DNA of 64,000 bases, from contig CM057065.1 in the NCBI GenBank assembly GCA_029945375.1, forward strand, positions 1,984,001-2,048,000, written 5' to 3'. The first letter of the stretch is position 1. Each line of letters opens with the position of its first letter. A program made the translations under genes and the position numbers. Positions 21,956 through 33,509 of the stretch are shown here, one piece after another. The notes beneath the pieces are model-generated. The model was not told where the DNA came from. It did not search any database and saw only the letters and a program-made list of their open reading frames with translations. The DNA is from Agaricus subrufescens. Its lineage: Eukaryota; Basidiomycota; Agaricomycetes; Agaricales; Agaricaceae.

Positions 21956-23578
21956 CTAATTCAAAGAGACGGAGTAACTATTAGTGACCAGATTTGCCGA
22001 CCCCGTAAACGGCTCAGTACCAGCTTGTATAGCCTGAACAAACTAAAAAAAAGAAAAGCCGAGTCAGCCCGACTTCCCTAAACCCTAAAACAACATAAAC
22101 TCACTTGTTGAGAAGAAACACCATTGTTCTGAACGAGATAATCTAGAAAAAGAAATTTTAGTTAGATACGTGTCACTGAAAAGAAAAAAACGGACGCACT
22201 GAAAAACTCTTTGAGATCAGCTTTGAAACTGGGAATATCACCGTTATCGCTAACGAATGATAGAACCTGCCAACCTCTATTACTTGGGCCTGACCATAGA
22301 GTCCATGAATGACCCGCCAACGAAACACTCGAAGCACCAGGCGATCCAATGGGGTGAATGCTGTAGAAAAAAACAGTTTGAGAATGGAAAGATAGTGAAA
22401 TTTGAAGGAAGAAAAATACGTACGCTCCCTGACGAGAAAGCCAGATCATGCTAGAGTTACAGAGAATAAGTTCGTTATTGACGGTTGTTGTGAATTAAGC
22501 TTACATTTCATATGAGGAATCTTCACTTGCCGGTTGCCCTGTATGTGAAGCACCCAACCAGATATCGTATCTACATGAACGCACATTAGAAGGCGTAATG
22601 CAAATTGTTGGTACGGGGAAACCATACGATACATCAGCTCTGATATCATTAGCCTTGGTTTGATACGCCCAGTTCCAAGTTGTAGGTGCTGAATTAATAG
22701 ACGACAGCTGAAAAGAAAGGGGTTGAGCTTTCGTGTTTTCATGGTTTATTTTCTATGTCTCACCTGCCTGCCCTTGGCATCGTTGGCAAAGACATTGGCA
22801 TCTGAGTAAAAGTGTTAGGGATCAACTTGACCCGATGAAAAAAAAGACAACGGACAGCTCTTGACTTTATTTGGATTATTTTGCCAGTTCCAGTTCGTCG
22901 ACCAACTGACACTGTTACCAGAGCTACTGATGAACGTAGAATTTTGCGATCCAACACCAGATTCTAAAAAATGGTTGAGCTCTTCAGATACTCATTCTAT
23001 AACGTGGTCACTTGAGACATACTCCTCCCCCAAAGGTTTTGATAAAGGGTGTAAGGACCAGCCGGAAGATGATCAAATGGTCCAGAGATTGTCTGCGCGG
23101 TCGTCAAAGCGAAGAGTTGAGCGAGGATAGTAACGCTAGTGGCAAGTTTGAACAGCATCTTCAGTTCGCGGTGTAGTCGAATGTACCGAGAACTCGTAGG
23201 AAAATCATTCCCTCTTTATAGTGTCTCTGTGTTTCGGGCTAGCCTTAGTGCTTTCCTCAAAGCCGTGGAGCTCGTTCTCACAAGCTCGTGAACAGCCTTT
23301 GCTAGTGAAAGTTCGGGTCCGATACTGAAGTGGATGTGAATAGATGAAGTTTCTTGCCTTACAGAAGCACATAGTCTTCATTATTGAAAGTGAAATCCAT
23401 CGAGTATCATGATGTTGCCACTACTTGAGACCAGTGACCCGGGGAAGTTTCATACAATCCTGGACTAGTTTTACCCTGTGCAATACAGAAGATATCGGTC
23501 ATAAAAATGATCCTGGAAACCTACGAACCATGTACGAACTGGTACAGCGGCCCATACGAATTGTGACATGATCATCAT
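21812..23578 (+). repeat. Tandem segmental duplication, unit 2 (GH12)
   Basis: This is the second copy of the unit starting near 19600. Its left edge contains a degraded stump of the last dehydratase exon (21800-21835), so the breakpoint lay inside that gene and the dehydratase copy near 17852 is the original. Intergenic parts have small indels, while the GH12 frame remains open. Confidence 0.85.
21956..23158 (-). CDS. GH12 endo-beta-1,4-glucanase / xyloglucanase, copy 2
   Basis: Nine exons in the same arrangement as copy 1 (23158-23023, 22963-22856, 22801-22764, 22707-22628, 22570-22505, 22450-22424, 22360-22200, 22142-22105, 22042-21956) join to 246 residues. Both catalytic glutamates remain (YEIMIWLSRQG; IQAGTEPFTGSA), as does the signal peptide (MLFKLATSVTILAQLF). 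Differences from copy 1 include DHLPAGPYTLYQ for DCLPAGSYTLCQ, which loses both N-terminal cysteines, and one extra residue in WSGPSNRGWQ. Loss of that probable disulphide could alter stability. The frame and splice sites are intact, so the copy is probably expressed. Confidence 0.9.
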
Positions 23579-24104
23579 GCGGATTACAGCACAAGTGCGG
23601 AATCTGCGCGCGGACGCGGACTGATGCGGGCTCGATGCGGACTTGACGGGGAATAATAAGAGTGGACATGGACCGCATGTTGGAGGAAAGTATGACTGCG
23701 TAGAATAGGTGCTGTTATGGGAAGAAATAGTGTGATGGTATTGAAAATTTAAACACACAAGCTGAATTGTGGTCAGATTGTGGTAATGTGGAATCAAGAT
23801 CAGGGCATGACGCGGCTGGACGCGGGCTGGTGCGGACCAATGAGGATCGGCGCGGACACCATGCACTCCCCAAGTGCTCCCCAAGTTTAACTCATCGACC
23901 AGAACCACAGGATGCTGTCCGTATGATACAACTAAGAACCTTACAATCACTCATCTGGCAATCAATAGTCTCTGGGTATGAATGAGCCGGGTAAAACTTT
24001 TAGTTCGTAATTACATTAATACATGATGGAACAACAGTGAGCATTAGAATACAATCATGGAATGGGGTGATCGTTAAACATCAGGAGCGTAGTCTACCGA
24101 ACCT
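23159..24104. other. Intergenic: end of duplication unit and GCGGAC-rich repeat
   Basis: 23159 to about 23578 belongs to the GH12 duplication. 23600-23870 holds clusters of GCGGAC/GCGGGC words (23609-23640 and 23810-23860) unlike the AT-rich surroundings. 23880-23925 resembles 21750-21800. No gene was recognised. Confidence 0.55.
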
Positions 24105-26989
24105 CTACCCACAGAATTCAAGGCCAGGGCAACCAATAACCGTTCCAAAGCCACCTAAAAAAACAAGTGTCAGATATCACGCAATTTGCAACAAAAACCA
24201 CGAAATAACACTCACTTCCACCATCAACACCAATAACGGCCAACAAAGCCTGGAAGACACCACCTAGACCCTCACCGGCAAGCATGCCTGCAGCAATCGG
24301 GAACATGTACATGTCAAAGTTGGCTGGGTTTCTCTTCGCCCAGAAGTAGTTGCCAAGTGAGCCAATAGCCATGGCAATAGGGTAGAAAGTCTGAGGAGTA
24401 ACAAATGCAAGACCAATAGCATTCCAGTTAGGAATCCACACATGGTATTTTTTGGGGATCAAGTAGTGCTTGGCCGCGATAGTGAGAGCGCTGGCGATGG
24501 CAAGGACAATAGCGGTGATTCCAGCAGATTTAGGTACGGCTAGAGGTGATACGGTAAGTCTGCGAATACTTCGAGAGAGCTAGCCCTTACGTAGAGTCGG
24601 GCTGGTGACTGCAAGAGCAACGGCCACCCAGGCGGCAACAGAGGGTGCGCCATACGTACATTTCCCATTGTCAGAGGATGCTCTTGAATAATTGGTTAGC
24701 CATGATCATCAAAGAACACGTTAATCTTACATGATACAAGGCGCAGCTTTTGCGAAGAGGATGAAGAGACCAGTGCACAGGAATACAGCAACTACAGCAC
24801 CGCAGAGTTGAGCAACAAACTGGTTACGAGGTTTCGCGCGGAGGAGGTAACCAGTCTTCAAGTCACCAGTCATATCAGTACCTTGTCCGGCAGCACCTGC
24901 GGCGACGACACCAGCACTCAAATTGATAATTTGAGCTTTAGCGAGACTAGCTCCTGTCCCTTTAGTAACACCACCAAAGATAAGCTGTGAAGCTTTGGCG
25001 ACTGCGGTCACAGGATTGATATCAGTTTGACCAGCGGATTGGACACCAATGAAGGAAAACAAGAAGCCAAGAACGAGGGAGAGAATGCCGTCGCCGACAT
25101 TCATGTTGAACTTGGTTGCAAGAATCGCAACAGACATCACTGTACTGAGAGCAAGGCCGACGGTCCACCACGCGAGGGGAACGCGGTCCTCCAGTGGGGT
25201 CTACGATATCATATGAGATCAAACCATTCTTAGGTAGTCAGCTCCGACTTACTTCATCTATGTCGTCTTCATTGGGGTCACTTGGACGGAACCATGCTTT
25301 GGGGTTGAAATGATGGGACCTGAGCTCTGAAAAGAGGATGAGTGGGCATTGCTTAATAATTCGCAACAACTTACTGAGGAGCGAAGGGGCCATCGTAAGC
25401 AAAACATCCAACAAAGAGTTCACGACCATGATGAGGACACCGGGCCAGAGTAGCCAGTAGCGAGGAGAAGGGGCTTTGGAAAACGCCTCGATATCATCAA
25501 AGGCGAGAGCTTGATATGAAACCAGAGGGAATTCATCACTAACGGATTCACCAAACGCAAGGCCATTTCTGACGGTAGCGGGAGCGACTGGTTTGATGGT
25601 GAGTATTGGTTTATTTCTAGCAAGAAACTGAGAGCTTACTGATACCCCACGCAATAACGGCTCCGAGAACTGAGCAAGTAAGGTCAATACTTGGCCTGAT
25701 TAATGCATGGGATAGACTCACGGTAACTCCAACTGGCATTCAAACCACTAAGCATACCGGCTCCAAAGAAGGCAGGCGTAAACTCAATCCACCATCCATA
25801 GTTTTCCAAGGCTATGATACTAGTGAAACCTATGCGGTAAAGGGTCCATCCGATGTGCCAATCGTAAAGCTAGAAGAAGCGTCGCCATTAAATTTCTGCT
25901 AACAGATAAAGCACAACTGTTGGCTTACAATACCGGGGGCATAACCAGTCATGACCTTGAAGCAGAAGACGATAACAAAGGAGATAAGTAATCCAAGTGA
26001 CTTTTTCCTAGCGGTTACCGCTCCAGTCCTACTGTTGTGCAAAGAGCGGATCGTGTACGCCTGTTAACGAGAAAATCAGATGCCGATTTTTTTGCAACAC
26101 TCAAATGACTCACGGTCGCGGCTGGGGTCGGGAATGTCAACTTTTGGATAATAATAAAGTATTTCCGAAGGGGGATGACGAAGAAGACACCGAAAAAGCC
26201 AGCGCAGACGGTTAATGCTATCAACCGGCCTACATCCTGCGAGGGCTCATCAGACAAGAGCTTGAGGCGATACATCGCTGGAACCGCTGAGACGAAAAGA
26301 ATGCCGAGACCTCCAGAGGCTACCATATTTTGTCAATTTACCTGCTGAGCAAAAAGTAACGTAGCATATTTACCAGTAGCAGCACTAAATGAAGATGGTT
26401 AGCATCTTGAATACTGCTAAAATTGGTCACTTTTTACCTTTGTACAGTACAGTTCTCTTTTGGACCAAAAGTACGACCACCGAATACTTTGGCAAGCAGG
26501 CCGGACTCTGGGAGCATTCTGGAAAGAGGTTTTATGATCGCAAAACCGAAAATAGCCTATGGTTCCAAGTTTAACTCTAAAGCCAGACTCGATATGGCAC
26601 AACCGGGCGACTTACACCAAACAATTGGGGGCCGAATGTAAAACCGGTCTTAAGACCGAGATAAATATTCGAAGCACCAACTGTCACAAGCTCAGACTTT
26701 GGACACCTATCAACTCGGGAACGACTCACCAACTGCACCAAGCGCACAACCAACAACGATTGCACGAACTGTGAGCTGGTAAGGCTCATCGGGAAGTCCA
26801 GGATCGATGGGGAAGGGTCGGGTACTGGTTGAGAGGTCAGGTTATGGAGTATGACAAACGCAGAGAAGCTGGTGCGTACACGTCGTCATCTGCCTCATTC
26901 TCTTCTGAGTAGACGTCGGCCGCTCTCTTCTCATCCGATCCGTACTCCTTGGCGGCGGCTTCAACCTCGAAAACGCGCTGATCTGACAT
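24105..26989 (-). CDS. OPT superfamily oligopeptide / metal-chelate transporter
   Basis: Fifteen exons (26989-26856, 26824-26730, 26680-26616, 26556-26438, 26384-26374, 26319-26114, 26060-25929, 25869-25722, 25669-25640, 25587-25375, 25326-25253, 25200-24731, 24682-24591, 24539-24216, 24154-24105) join in phase to 720 residues. OPT hallmarks are GASNIYLGLKTGFTFGPQLF, FGPKENCTVQ, ASGGLGILFVSAVPAMY, WSYLLGAVIAWGI, FSFIGVQSAGQTDINPVT, QGTDMTGDLKTGYLL and NPANFDMYMFPIAAGMLAGE. The N-terminus is acidic and cytosolic, followed by about 14-16 hydrophobic helices. The protein should be a proton-coupled importer of peptides or peptide-like chelates. Exon 5 is only 11 nt. The weakest splice call is the first donor (GTCATA). 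An in-frame GTG upstream is not needed. Confidence 0.9.
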
Positions 26990-29900
26990 GATTTTGGTCG
27001 CCTTTGCCGGTAGGAACTCGGGCTGAAGGGACACGCAGAGGCGTTGGGATGAAATAGAAGCACATGGAAGCTAGACGGCGGCTTTTGTATGAAAAGCGAA
27101 GGCTGATGGGATTTCGGCAAATGCGGATAACTGAATAGACCGTATGGCGAACTGTGGATGTTTGGGGAAATACTTCCGCTCCATTTGCGCGTGGGAGCCC
27201 ATCAGCCCCGTGATACGCATGCCCACCGCTCTTCCTGCCACCCAGCGTGCTTCTGTAGTCCTGGAGATCAGTCTCTGCCTTCGAGAGCTGCTTCATGGCC
27301 TGTCTACCCTCAGTCCCGCCTGCAAAGCCCAGCCTACCCTGCATATCCACGCCCATTTCCGGGACGGTTTTAAATATAACTCCATATCTCAAGCGCCTGA
27401 TCCTTAATCAGAGGTTTTTTTACTCAGGGAGATATGTACGCTCCTCATGGTGCACCCCGCCAAGACTATATTCCGAGAAGTTTCAAATGTCACCCCCGGG
27501 TCACGTTCTGTCAGGCACTACCGCTCTCTTGCTTCCTTGGGCAACCCAGTACTCACGTCTTCCCTATTCGGTCTGCTTCCATGAGCTGTCGTATAAGCTA
27601 TCCAACTATCCAAGTCGGGTCAAGCGTCCAAGCTCCGTCAGTTTCAGTGTAGCTCGAACAATACCCTAGGGCAGGAGAATGTAGTGCTGGATCCCGGCTA
27701 GCGCATCCTCGGTGTTGCAAAACCGCACCCCTCTCCTAAATGCCTATCAATAGACCTGTCTAATATAGTGACGCTGGATGCAATGCAGCCACATGCACTT
27801 TGTGCAGGGTTAAGCCCAACAGTGTTTCGTTGTATTGATTACTTCTTCTCGGCCGCCTTCCTTCAAGGTCCGGATTCTGCCGTTGTATTTGACGACAGAA
27901 GGTCCTTTGACATTTGTCCCAGTCTGAGCACCTGGCCTCCGAAATTTGAGTTGGAAAAGTTTCGGAGATTAGAAATTTGAGCCCCACCCCCTGCGCATAT
28001 CGTACTATCGCCTTATCTTCCCCACATGAAGATAACATCATTTCCGCCGTTGACGAGTTGCGGCCGGCCTACATAGTTACAACTGGGCCCTCTTCAAAAA
28101 AACAAAACTTATCAATCCTTATCAAAGCTTGGCTCAAAGCTTGGCTTAAAAGCTGTCCCTATCGTACGATCCGCGAATAAATTTTACTTTAGACTTTCAA
28201 TTCATGAGTGGAGGCGAATTTCGTTATCCTTTAATGAATGTGTTATGCATGAGACGATCAGTGAGAAAATAATTTTGATCTCCAGGCACGCCGCTCGTGA
28301 TTCCCAAATAATATCACCATTCCTGATAACACCGGCCATGTCGGTGCGCCGTGAAACTGTGGACAACGATGGCCGCTACTTAAACGCCGGGCTCTTCGGC
28401 ATACGCTGCCAGAAATAAGAAGATGACAGCTCGGTGTGTTCTGTCACTCAAAAAAACCTCTCACGCCACTTGGATTTATCTAGTTATAGGCTTGAACCTA
28501 GCGGTAAATCTACGGGTCGTCAGTCGCGTGCACCGATTATTGTCCCGTAGTCTCTGCACTAGCACAGGACGTGAACAAGCTCCAATCACCTCTATGACGC
28601 ATAAATAGCATGAGATTCAGATCCCTGAGATTGCATTTGAGAATTCTTTATCGGCGCTTGATAACACATCTCGCAGGGATACGATCATAATGATCATGTT
28701 CCCGAGTAAGGACAATAAAGTGACGCCAGAATTCCTCCTCGTCAACCCTCTCCTCCAGTACAAGCCTCGGATTTTTTTCAGCTCGTCTTTCAAGATCCCA
28801 TACCCACAAACGAACTTACCAAATTTGGTTGACATGGCAATTGCATGTGGGAAAACCAAATACTTGTGCCTCAAGGATAACCAGGCTGTATGAGAGAAAA
28901 AATTCAAATTCGGCGTTGGAGGGCCCCAACCTTATCCTTCTCGTGCCTTGGACAACATTTTTGGGAGCCCTCACGAGTGCGCCGAGTCATCTCTGAATTA
29001 CAAATTTACCTTACCCATTGGGAAGTACAAGACATCTGCTTGTCTTGACAGAGGACTCTTTATAAGAAGGAAGTCAGGCTTCTCAGAATCGGAACATGGG
29101 ATGATAGAAAACGTTCAGAACTGACTTGGCGGTCAGCTTCATCTGATATATTTTTAGCTGTATCAATCAAAAATGGGTCAGCTGGATTGTTCTAAATTTA
29201 ACCAGTAAGATATTCCCATCAATTTTGTTCAGGGTTGAGTCATCTCGCATCATTCTATTCTCATATGCATCAGCGGAATAATGCAGATCAAAGTGTACAA
29301 CGGGTGCACCCGGCCTAACTCCTGTTCCAAACAGATTGTGAAAACGGCCCGTAAAGATTACCAATGATAATGCGACCCTTCGAACGGTAATTGTATAAAA
29401 CAACAGCGAGAACTCGGACATTTCAGAACTCAACTTCTTTTCCCTTTCGAGTTGACTCTTTATTGAATCGGAGTGATTGAAAGCCTCGCGCTTACAGTCA
29501 CCTTGTACGTCGGCTACGGATGCTCACGTCGGCTGTGTAAGCCTGTGCTTACAGCACATATACTCGTCAGTCGCAGAATGTCACAAGATATTATATTATG
29601 TCCCTTGTAGTGTGACGGTTACCTGACCGACTAGGGTAGCCTGCTTACAGGCTACTAGATTCACAGCTTTTGGCTTCTTTCTCAAAATAAGGTTGATTCA
29701 TTCTTCTTCATCCTTCAACAGTACAACCACCGTGGTCCCCACCGCCTTACATGGTGATACAGATTTTCAACAACACGTTATTAGCCTCACGAGCAAACCA
29801 ACCCACATAAAAACAGCATTCACCCATCGAACGAAGTCAAAACCAAAACAAGTTGATCAACCATCAATTGACGTAAGTCGTTCTATGGAAAAACCCAATG

Positions 29901-30850
29901 CGGATAACAGCCGTAATTGGCGGTTCAGAAATTAAAGGAGTCGACAGCCTCAGGTGACCCAAGCAAAAAAGCAAATGCCAAGAAAGAATTTAACCCCACA
30001 TTGACCCGCCCACGTTGGTCCTCATCAAATGGCTTTATACATGACAACAACCACGTATGTATTATATCGAGACCCGACCCGACCTGTAAAATAACATGCT
30101 TAGGACTTCAGTGCCTGACAACCATATATACAAACCGAATATGAAAACACGGGCAATACCGTGGTCAGTAGTTAGATCACTATTATATCATAATTTCAAA
30201 AGACCAATACATTTTTCTTGATTTAGGATATGGGTAAAAGAAAACGATCCTGGATCTCTCACAGTTGTGCCTACATCGTCTTGGCACATTGGGGTAATGT
30301 GTATACAGAAAACACGGATCAAAGGACACAAGAATCTCGTCATGTGGGGGTACACTTGGGTCGGACGTTTCTCCCCTGAGAATCACGCGCACAGTAAAAA
30401 CATCCCTAGAAACCTGAAACTGATCTATCGCGGTCAACAGGTGGCCAATTTGCCCAGAGTTTACCAAAAGAATAGAGAACGCATCTCAAATTGTGAAAAG
30501 GGTGTGTAGGCACGATCTGATATGACGCCTCTTTTGTATGACGGTGAACCTATCAGCCAGTTTATAACAAATGAACAATTCGAGATACAATAAACAGCAC
30601 CGGATCTTGAAATGGCTCGCGGCTATGCAACTACAGTAAAATAAGGTCTTGTCAAAGAATTGACCTTATGAACGGTTGCTCCCTTGAGTTTCTCAACAAA
30701 CGCATAAGTGGGTATCTATCTGATGGATATGCACATATGATTCTTTTTTTCTAATCAATGCCCTGTCAATTTAACTAATTATGTATACCCTCAAAAAAAA
30801 AAGGCCAGAAGAGGACTATAGTCATATCACAAAAGGAAACGGAAAAACTG
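26990..30850. other. Gene-poor interval with no supported gene
   Basis: I read both strands and found only short frames without domain motifs. The longest lie near 26961-27392 and 28617-28907. The part next to 26989 must hold the OPT promoter. A hairpin-forming inverted repeat lies at 29636-29655 (GTAGCCT..AGGCTAC). A weak minus-strand frame near 29167-29433 cannot be supported as a gene. Confidence 0.5.
29636..29655. repeat. Short inverted repeat (hairpin)
   Basis: Perfect 7-bp arms (GTAGCCT / AGGCTAC) flank a 6-nt loop (GCTTAC). A second imperfect palindrome with the same GCTTACA word lies about 100 bp to the left. This could be a fold-back element remnant, but the arms are too short to be sure. 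Confidence 0.4.
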
Positions 30851-32069
30851 TTAAATGCCCGCCATGCCCATTACTCCGACATGATCACGAATCTTAGCAA
30901 TCTGGTTGGCAGTCATCGAACCCTTGCTAGCACGCAAAAACTCTTCCCAGGCTTGTAATGCGTCAACTTCCGTCGTAAACTCGTTTCTGTAGACTCGCTC
31001 AGCTTATAATTACCAAGCTTTAACAAAACCACTCACTTCAAAAATGTCAACAAATTCTGCCAGAAGTCCGGAGTAGTGACTACGGCTTGATACGTTGATT
31101 GCGTAGCGGAGGCTGGGACGCCCGTTGGGGCATCTACCGACAGCACTATATCTTTCTCCGGCGCTGCTCCAGGTATATCTGAAGACGGACTCGGACTGAG
31201 TACGATAGACGGAGTTCTTCCATGTCTCTTCTTTCCAGTCGTATTATCATCCCCGACAGCGAGTCCGAGTGCAGTAGTCTCCGCAGCTGGCACAGGTTTA
31301 GGTTGCAGGATTTCAGGTTCCTTGGGTTTCGAAGGATCCCAACTGACACCGGGTTTAACCATTAGATTTACTGTGTCGCCGCTTTGCACGTTGTATTCCT
31401 TGAGTAGTTTGGAGTCTCCAAGAGCCTTTCCTTTTACTAGAAGTCGTTGAGCGTCGGCGGGTGGTGCAGTGGCGTGAGTGGAGGATAACTGCGATTTTAT
31501 AGAGGCGATGGTGTCGGTGGGGGAAACTGTGAGGGTGTAGGAAGCGGGTGGCTTGAGGGATTTAAATGTCAATGCGATCTCTGTGGAGGCTGTGCGTCAC
31601 GTCGCGTGGAAGGGGGCAGGTGGGTCAAGTGAGTGGTGTTGAACGCGTTGAGGCGATACACGTTATACGCAGGGACGGGTCAGGCCAATAATAACAGAGT
31701 AGAAATAACAATAGGTTGATGTCATCGTGGCGTAGGGTGAATCGGTTAAATGCGATGAACAAAGGGATCAAACGAAATAGCCAAGATCATAACGATCAGC
31801 AACCATTGTGATTGAGAATAATAGGGACGCACCAGAGCCGGAGGTAGAGCTGCCAGCCCCATTTCGTTTAGGGGGTTCAGGTAAGGGGATCTGATGCAGT
31901 TAGAATGTGGTTTTTGCACAATCGAAAGGCAGGGGCATACAGGAAAGACCGTTACCCGTTTGAGGGAATTCTCGAGTGGCTGACGATAATCGTTTGCAAA
32001 AGTAACGGGCTGAGTAGACAGCGTGTTGAGAAATGTTTTCGCAAACGCGAGTTCAGCTTGTTCGGACAT
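30851..32069 (-). CDS. Get5/Ubl4A-like ubiquitin-domain protein of the tail-anchored protein pathway
   Basis: Exons 32069-31941, 31890-31833, 31589-31037 and 30986-30851 (minus) join in phase to 291 residues. A helical N-terminus (MSEQAELAFAKTFLNTLSTQ), suited to Get4 binding, is followed by a ubiquitin-like domain (IALTFKSLKPPASYTLTV, then QRLLVKGKALGDSKLLKEYN). After a Pro/Ser/Thr linker comes a C-terminal helical module (TPDFWQNLLTFLKNEFTT, then ALQAWEEFLRASKG) like the Get5 homodimerisation region. Get5 links Get4 to Sgt2 and hands tail-anchored proteins to Get3. The start of the ubiquitin fold is coded across the third intron. The gene is divergent from the NDUFS5 homologue with only about 150 bp between start codons. 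Confidence 0.82.
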
Positions 32070-32222
32070 TCTGCGCACTGAGTACCTCGACGAGATCGGG
32101 CTCCAGAGTACAGAGAACGAGTCGATGACGTTCCGCTTTCCACGTGACCGCTACTCCGTCACAGAGTCACAAATGTCACTCACCGGCGAAGAGCGGACGG
32201 ACAACTCAACGACGACCAACTC
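32070..32222. promoter_or_regulatory. Compact bidirectional promoter, GET5 / NDUFS5
   Basis: Only about 150 bp separate the two divergent start codons, so both core promoters and both 5' UTRs must fit here. No clear TATA box is seen on either strand. Confidence 0.6.
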
Positions 32223-32735
32223 ATGGCTGTGAGCACATCCCTTTCATTGTTGTACACGGTTTCTGACATGTCATCAGTCAGGTTTTGGCTTTAGTGGAGG
32301 TGAGAGTGGCCGCCTCGACCTTTCCAGAATCATCCTTACCTCTATACTTAGGACGTCCAAGATGTTTTGCCTTCTGGCAAGAGTTCCAGAAGGCGTGTAA
32401 AGATAGCCTGTTCTCCGCATAACTGTGCTTAATATCCTCTAGTGCTATGCAGGAACCGATGACCCAAAGAGCTGCGCAAACCAGTGTTTCGATTACTTCG
32501 AATGCCTCCACCATTACAAAGAGGTATGCTCCGGCTTTTCTTCTCCGATATATCCTGACACTCAGCTCTATTCTTCCAGCGTGAGCGTGCCAAGACAATA
32601 GAAAAGGAATATCTCCGCAAGGCAGAGTCTGTTGCAACGGAGGGTCGCAAAACCGCCGACGTGCTATCAGATGGTGCCATTGTTGGACTCGGACTCATAC
32701 GACAGAAAGAACAAGAAAACAAGGATAAGTCATAA
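32223..32735 (+). CDS. Mitochondrial complex I subunit NDUFS5-like (15 kDa)
   Basis: Five exons (32223-32228, 32278-32299, 32352-32392, 32443-32523, 32580-32735) join in phase to 101 residues. The protein starts MASGFGFSGGRPRCFAFWQE and contains the CHCH-type cysteine pairs of this accessory subunit (RCFAFW, KCYAGTDDPKSC, NQCFDYFECLHH), then a charged helix (ERAKTIEKEYLRKAES). NDUFS5 sits on the intermembrane-space side of complex I, its cysteines oxidised by the Mia40 route. Exon 1 encodes only Met-Ala. The third intron appears to use a GC donor (AG|GCGTGT), because no GT site keeps the frame. The gene is missed by ORF scans. Confidence 0.88.
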
Positions 32736-33509
32736 ATGGGAAGTGCTTCCGGCAACTAGAGGTTGCAACTCAGGAGGATGAACCCTATGTTATATTTCCT
32801 CCTTGTTCATCTTGCTACCCACTGTTTGTTGAATCAGGAAATAGATTTTCCGGTCTTGTCCTCTGATCGCTACGGTGCTGCTTGAACCTTATCCCCCTTT
32901 GAACATTCTTCTCACCTAGTCATCTACCACCCTCGAGATAAAGCGACGCGTTTTCTTGGACCAGAGAAACCAAATAGTCCAATGATGATCTAGTGGCAAT
33001 TTTCAGCCCCTGCCAGCTCACCTTCCCGGGAGTCTACTCATCCCAACCCACGTGGTCTCCAGCGAGGCTATGGGGAGGAAGCATTGACTGAATGCATCTG
33101 GCGTTCCCGAACTCGGCGTACAACCCTTGTCATTAACCCATTTTCGAAGTTCCGCGATGATCGTTTGAAGAAGTGCGAGGAGGTTTATATGTAATCGGAC
33201 AGTAGCACCTCATACATGCTCAAGCATGACTTCGCGAACTCTGCAACTTGTGACAGATACTCGAAAGGTGAAAAATGGGGTTAATTTAATGAGTTGTAAA
33301 TACCAGCCCAAGGTAATGTAAAATGTTACAGGCCAATGTCGCATTGACCACCATAATACTAGAGCGGTCCCGCGTGAGCCATCCATTTTGACGAACTCAT
33401 GCTACATGAACTAAAACACGGGGACGTCAAAACGTGCCTCAAAGTGCTAACAAACCTCGTTTATTCATCCTACGTATCAACGGTACCTGTCATTTCCATT
33501 AATCGCCAC
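32736..33509. other. Intergenic, no gene recognised
   Basis: This interval lies between the convergent 3' ends of the NDUFS5 gene and the first F-box gene. The left part is presumably 3' UTR. No domain, repeat or RNA was seen. Confidence 0.55.

Noticed and set aside
26961..27392. 143-codon minus-strand frame upstream of the OPT gene
   Set aside because: It overlaps the OPT first exon out of frame, has no domain or splice extension, and its composition looks random.
28617..28907. 96-codon minus-strand frame in the gene-poor interval
   Set aside because: No domain, and an equally long frame on the opposite strand has no domain either; probably chance.
32278..32755. Minus-strand frames of about 110 codons over the NDUFS5 gene
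   Set aside because: They are antisense to clearly conserved exons with correct splice phases.
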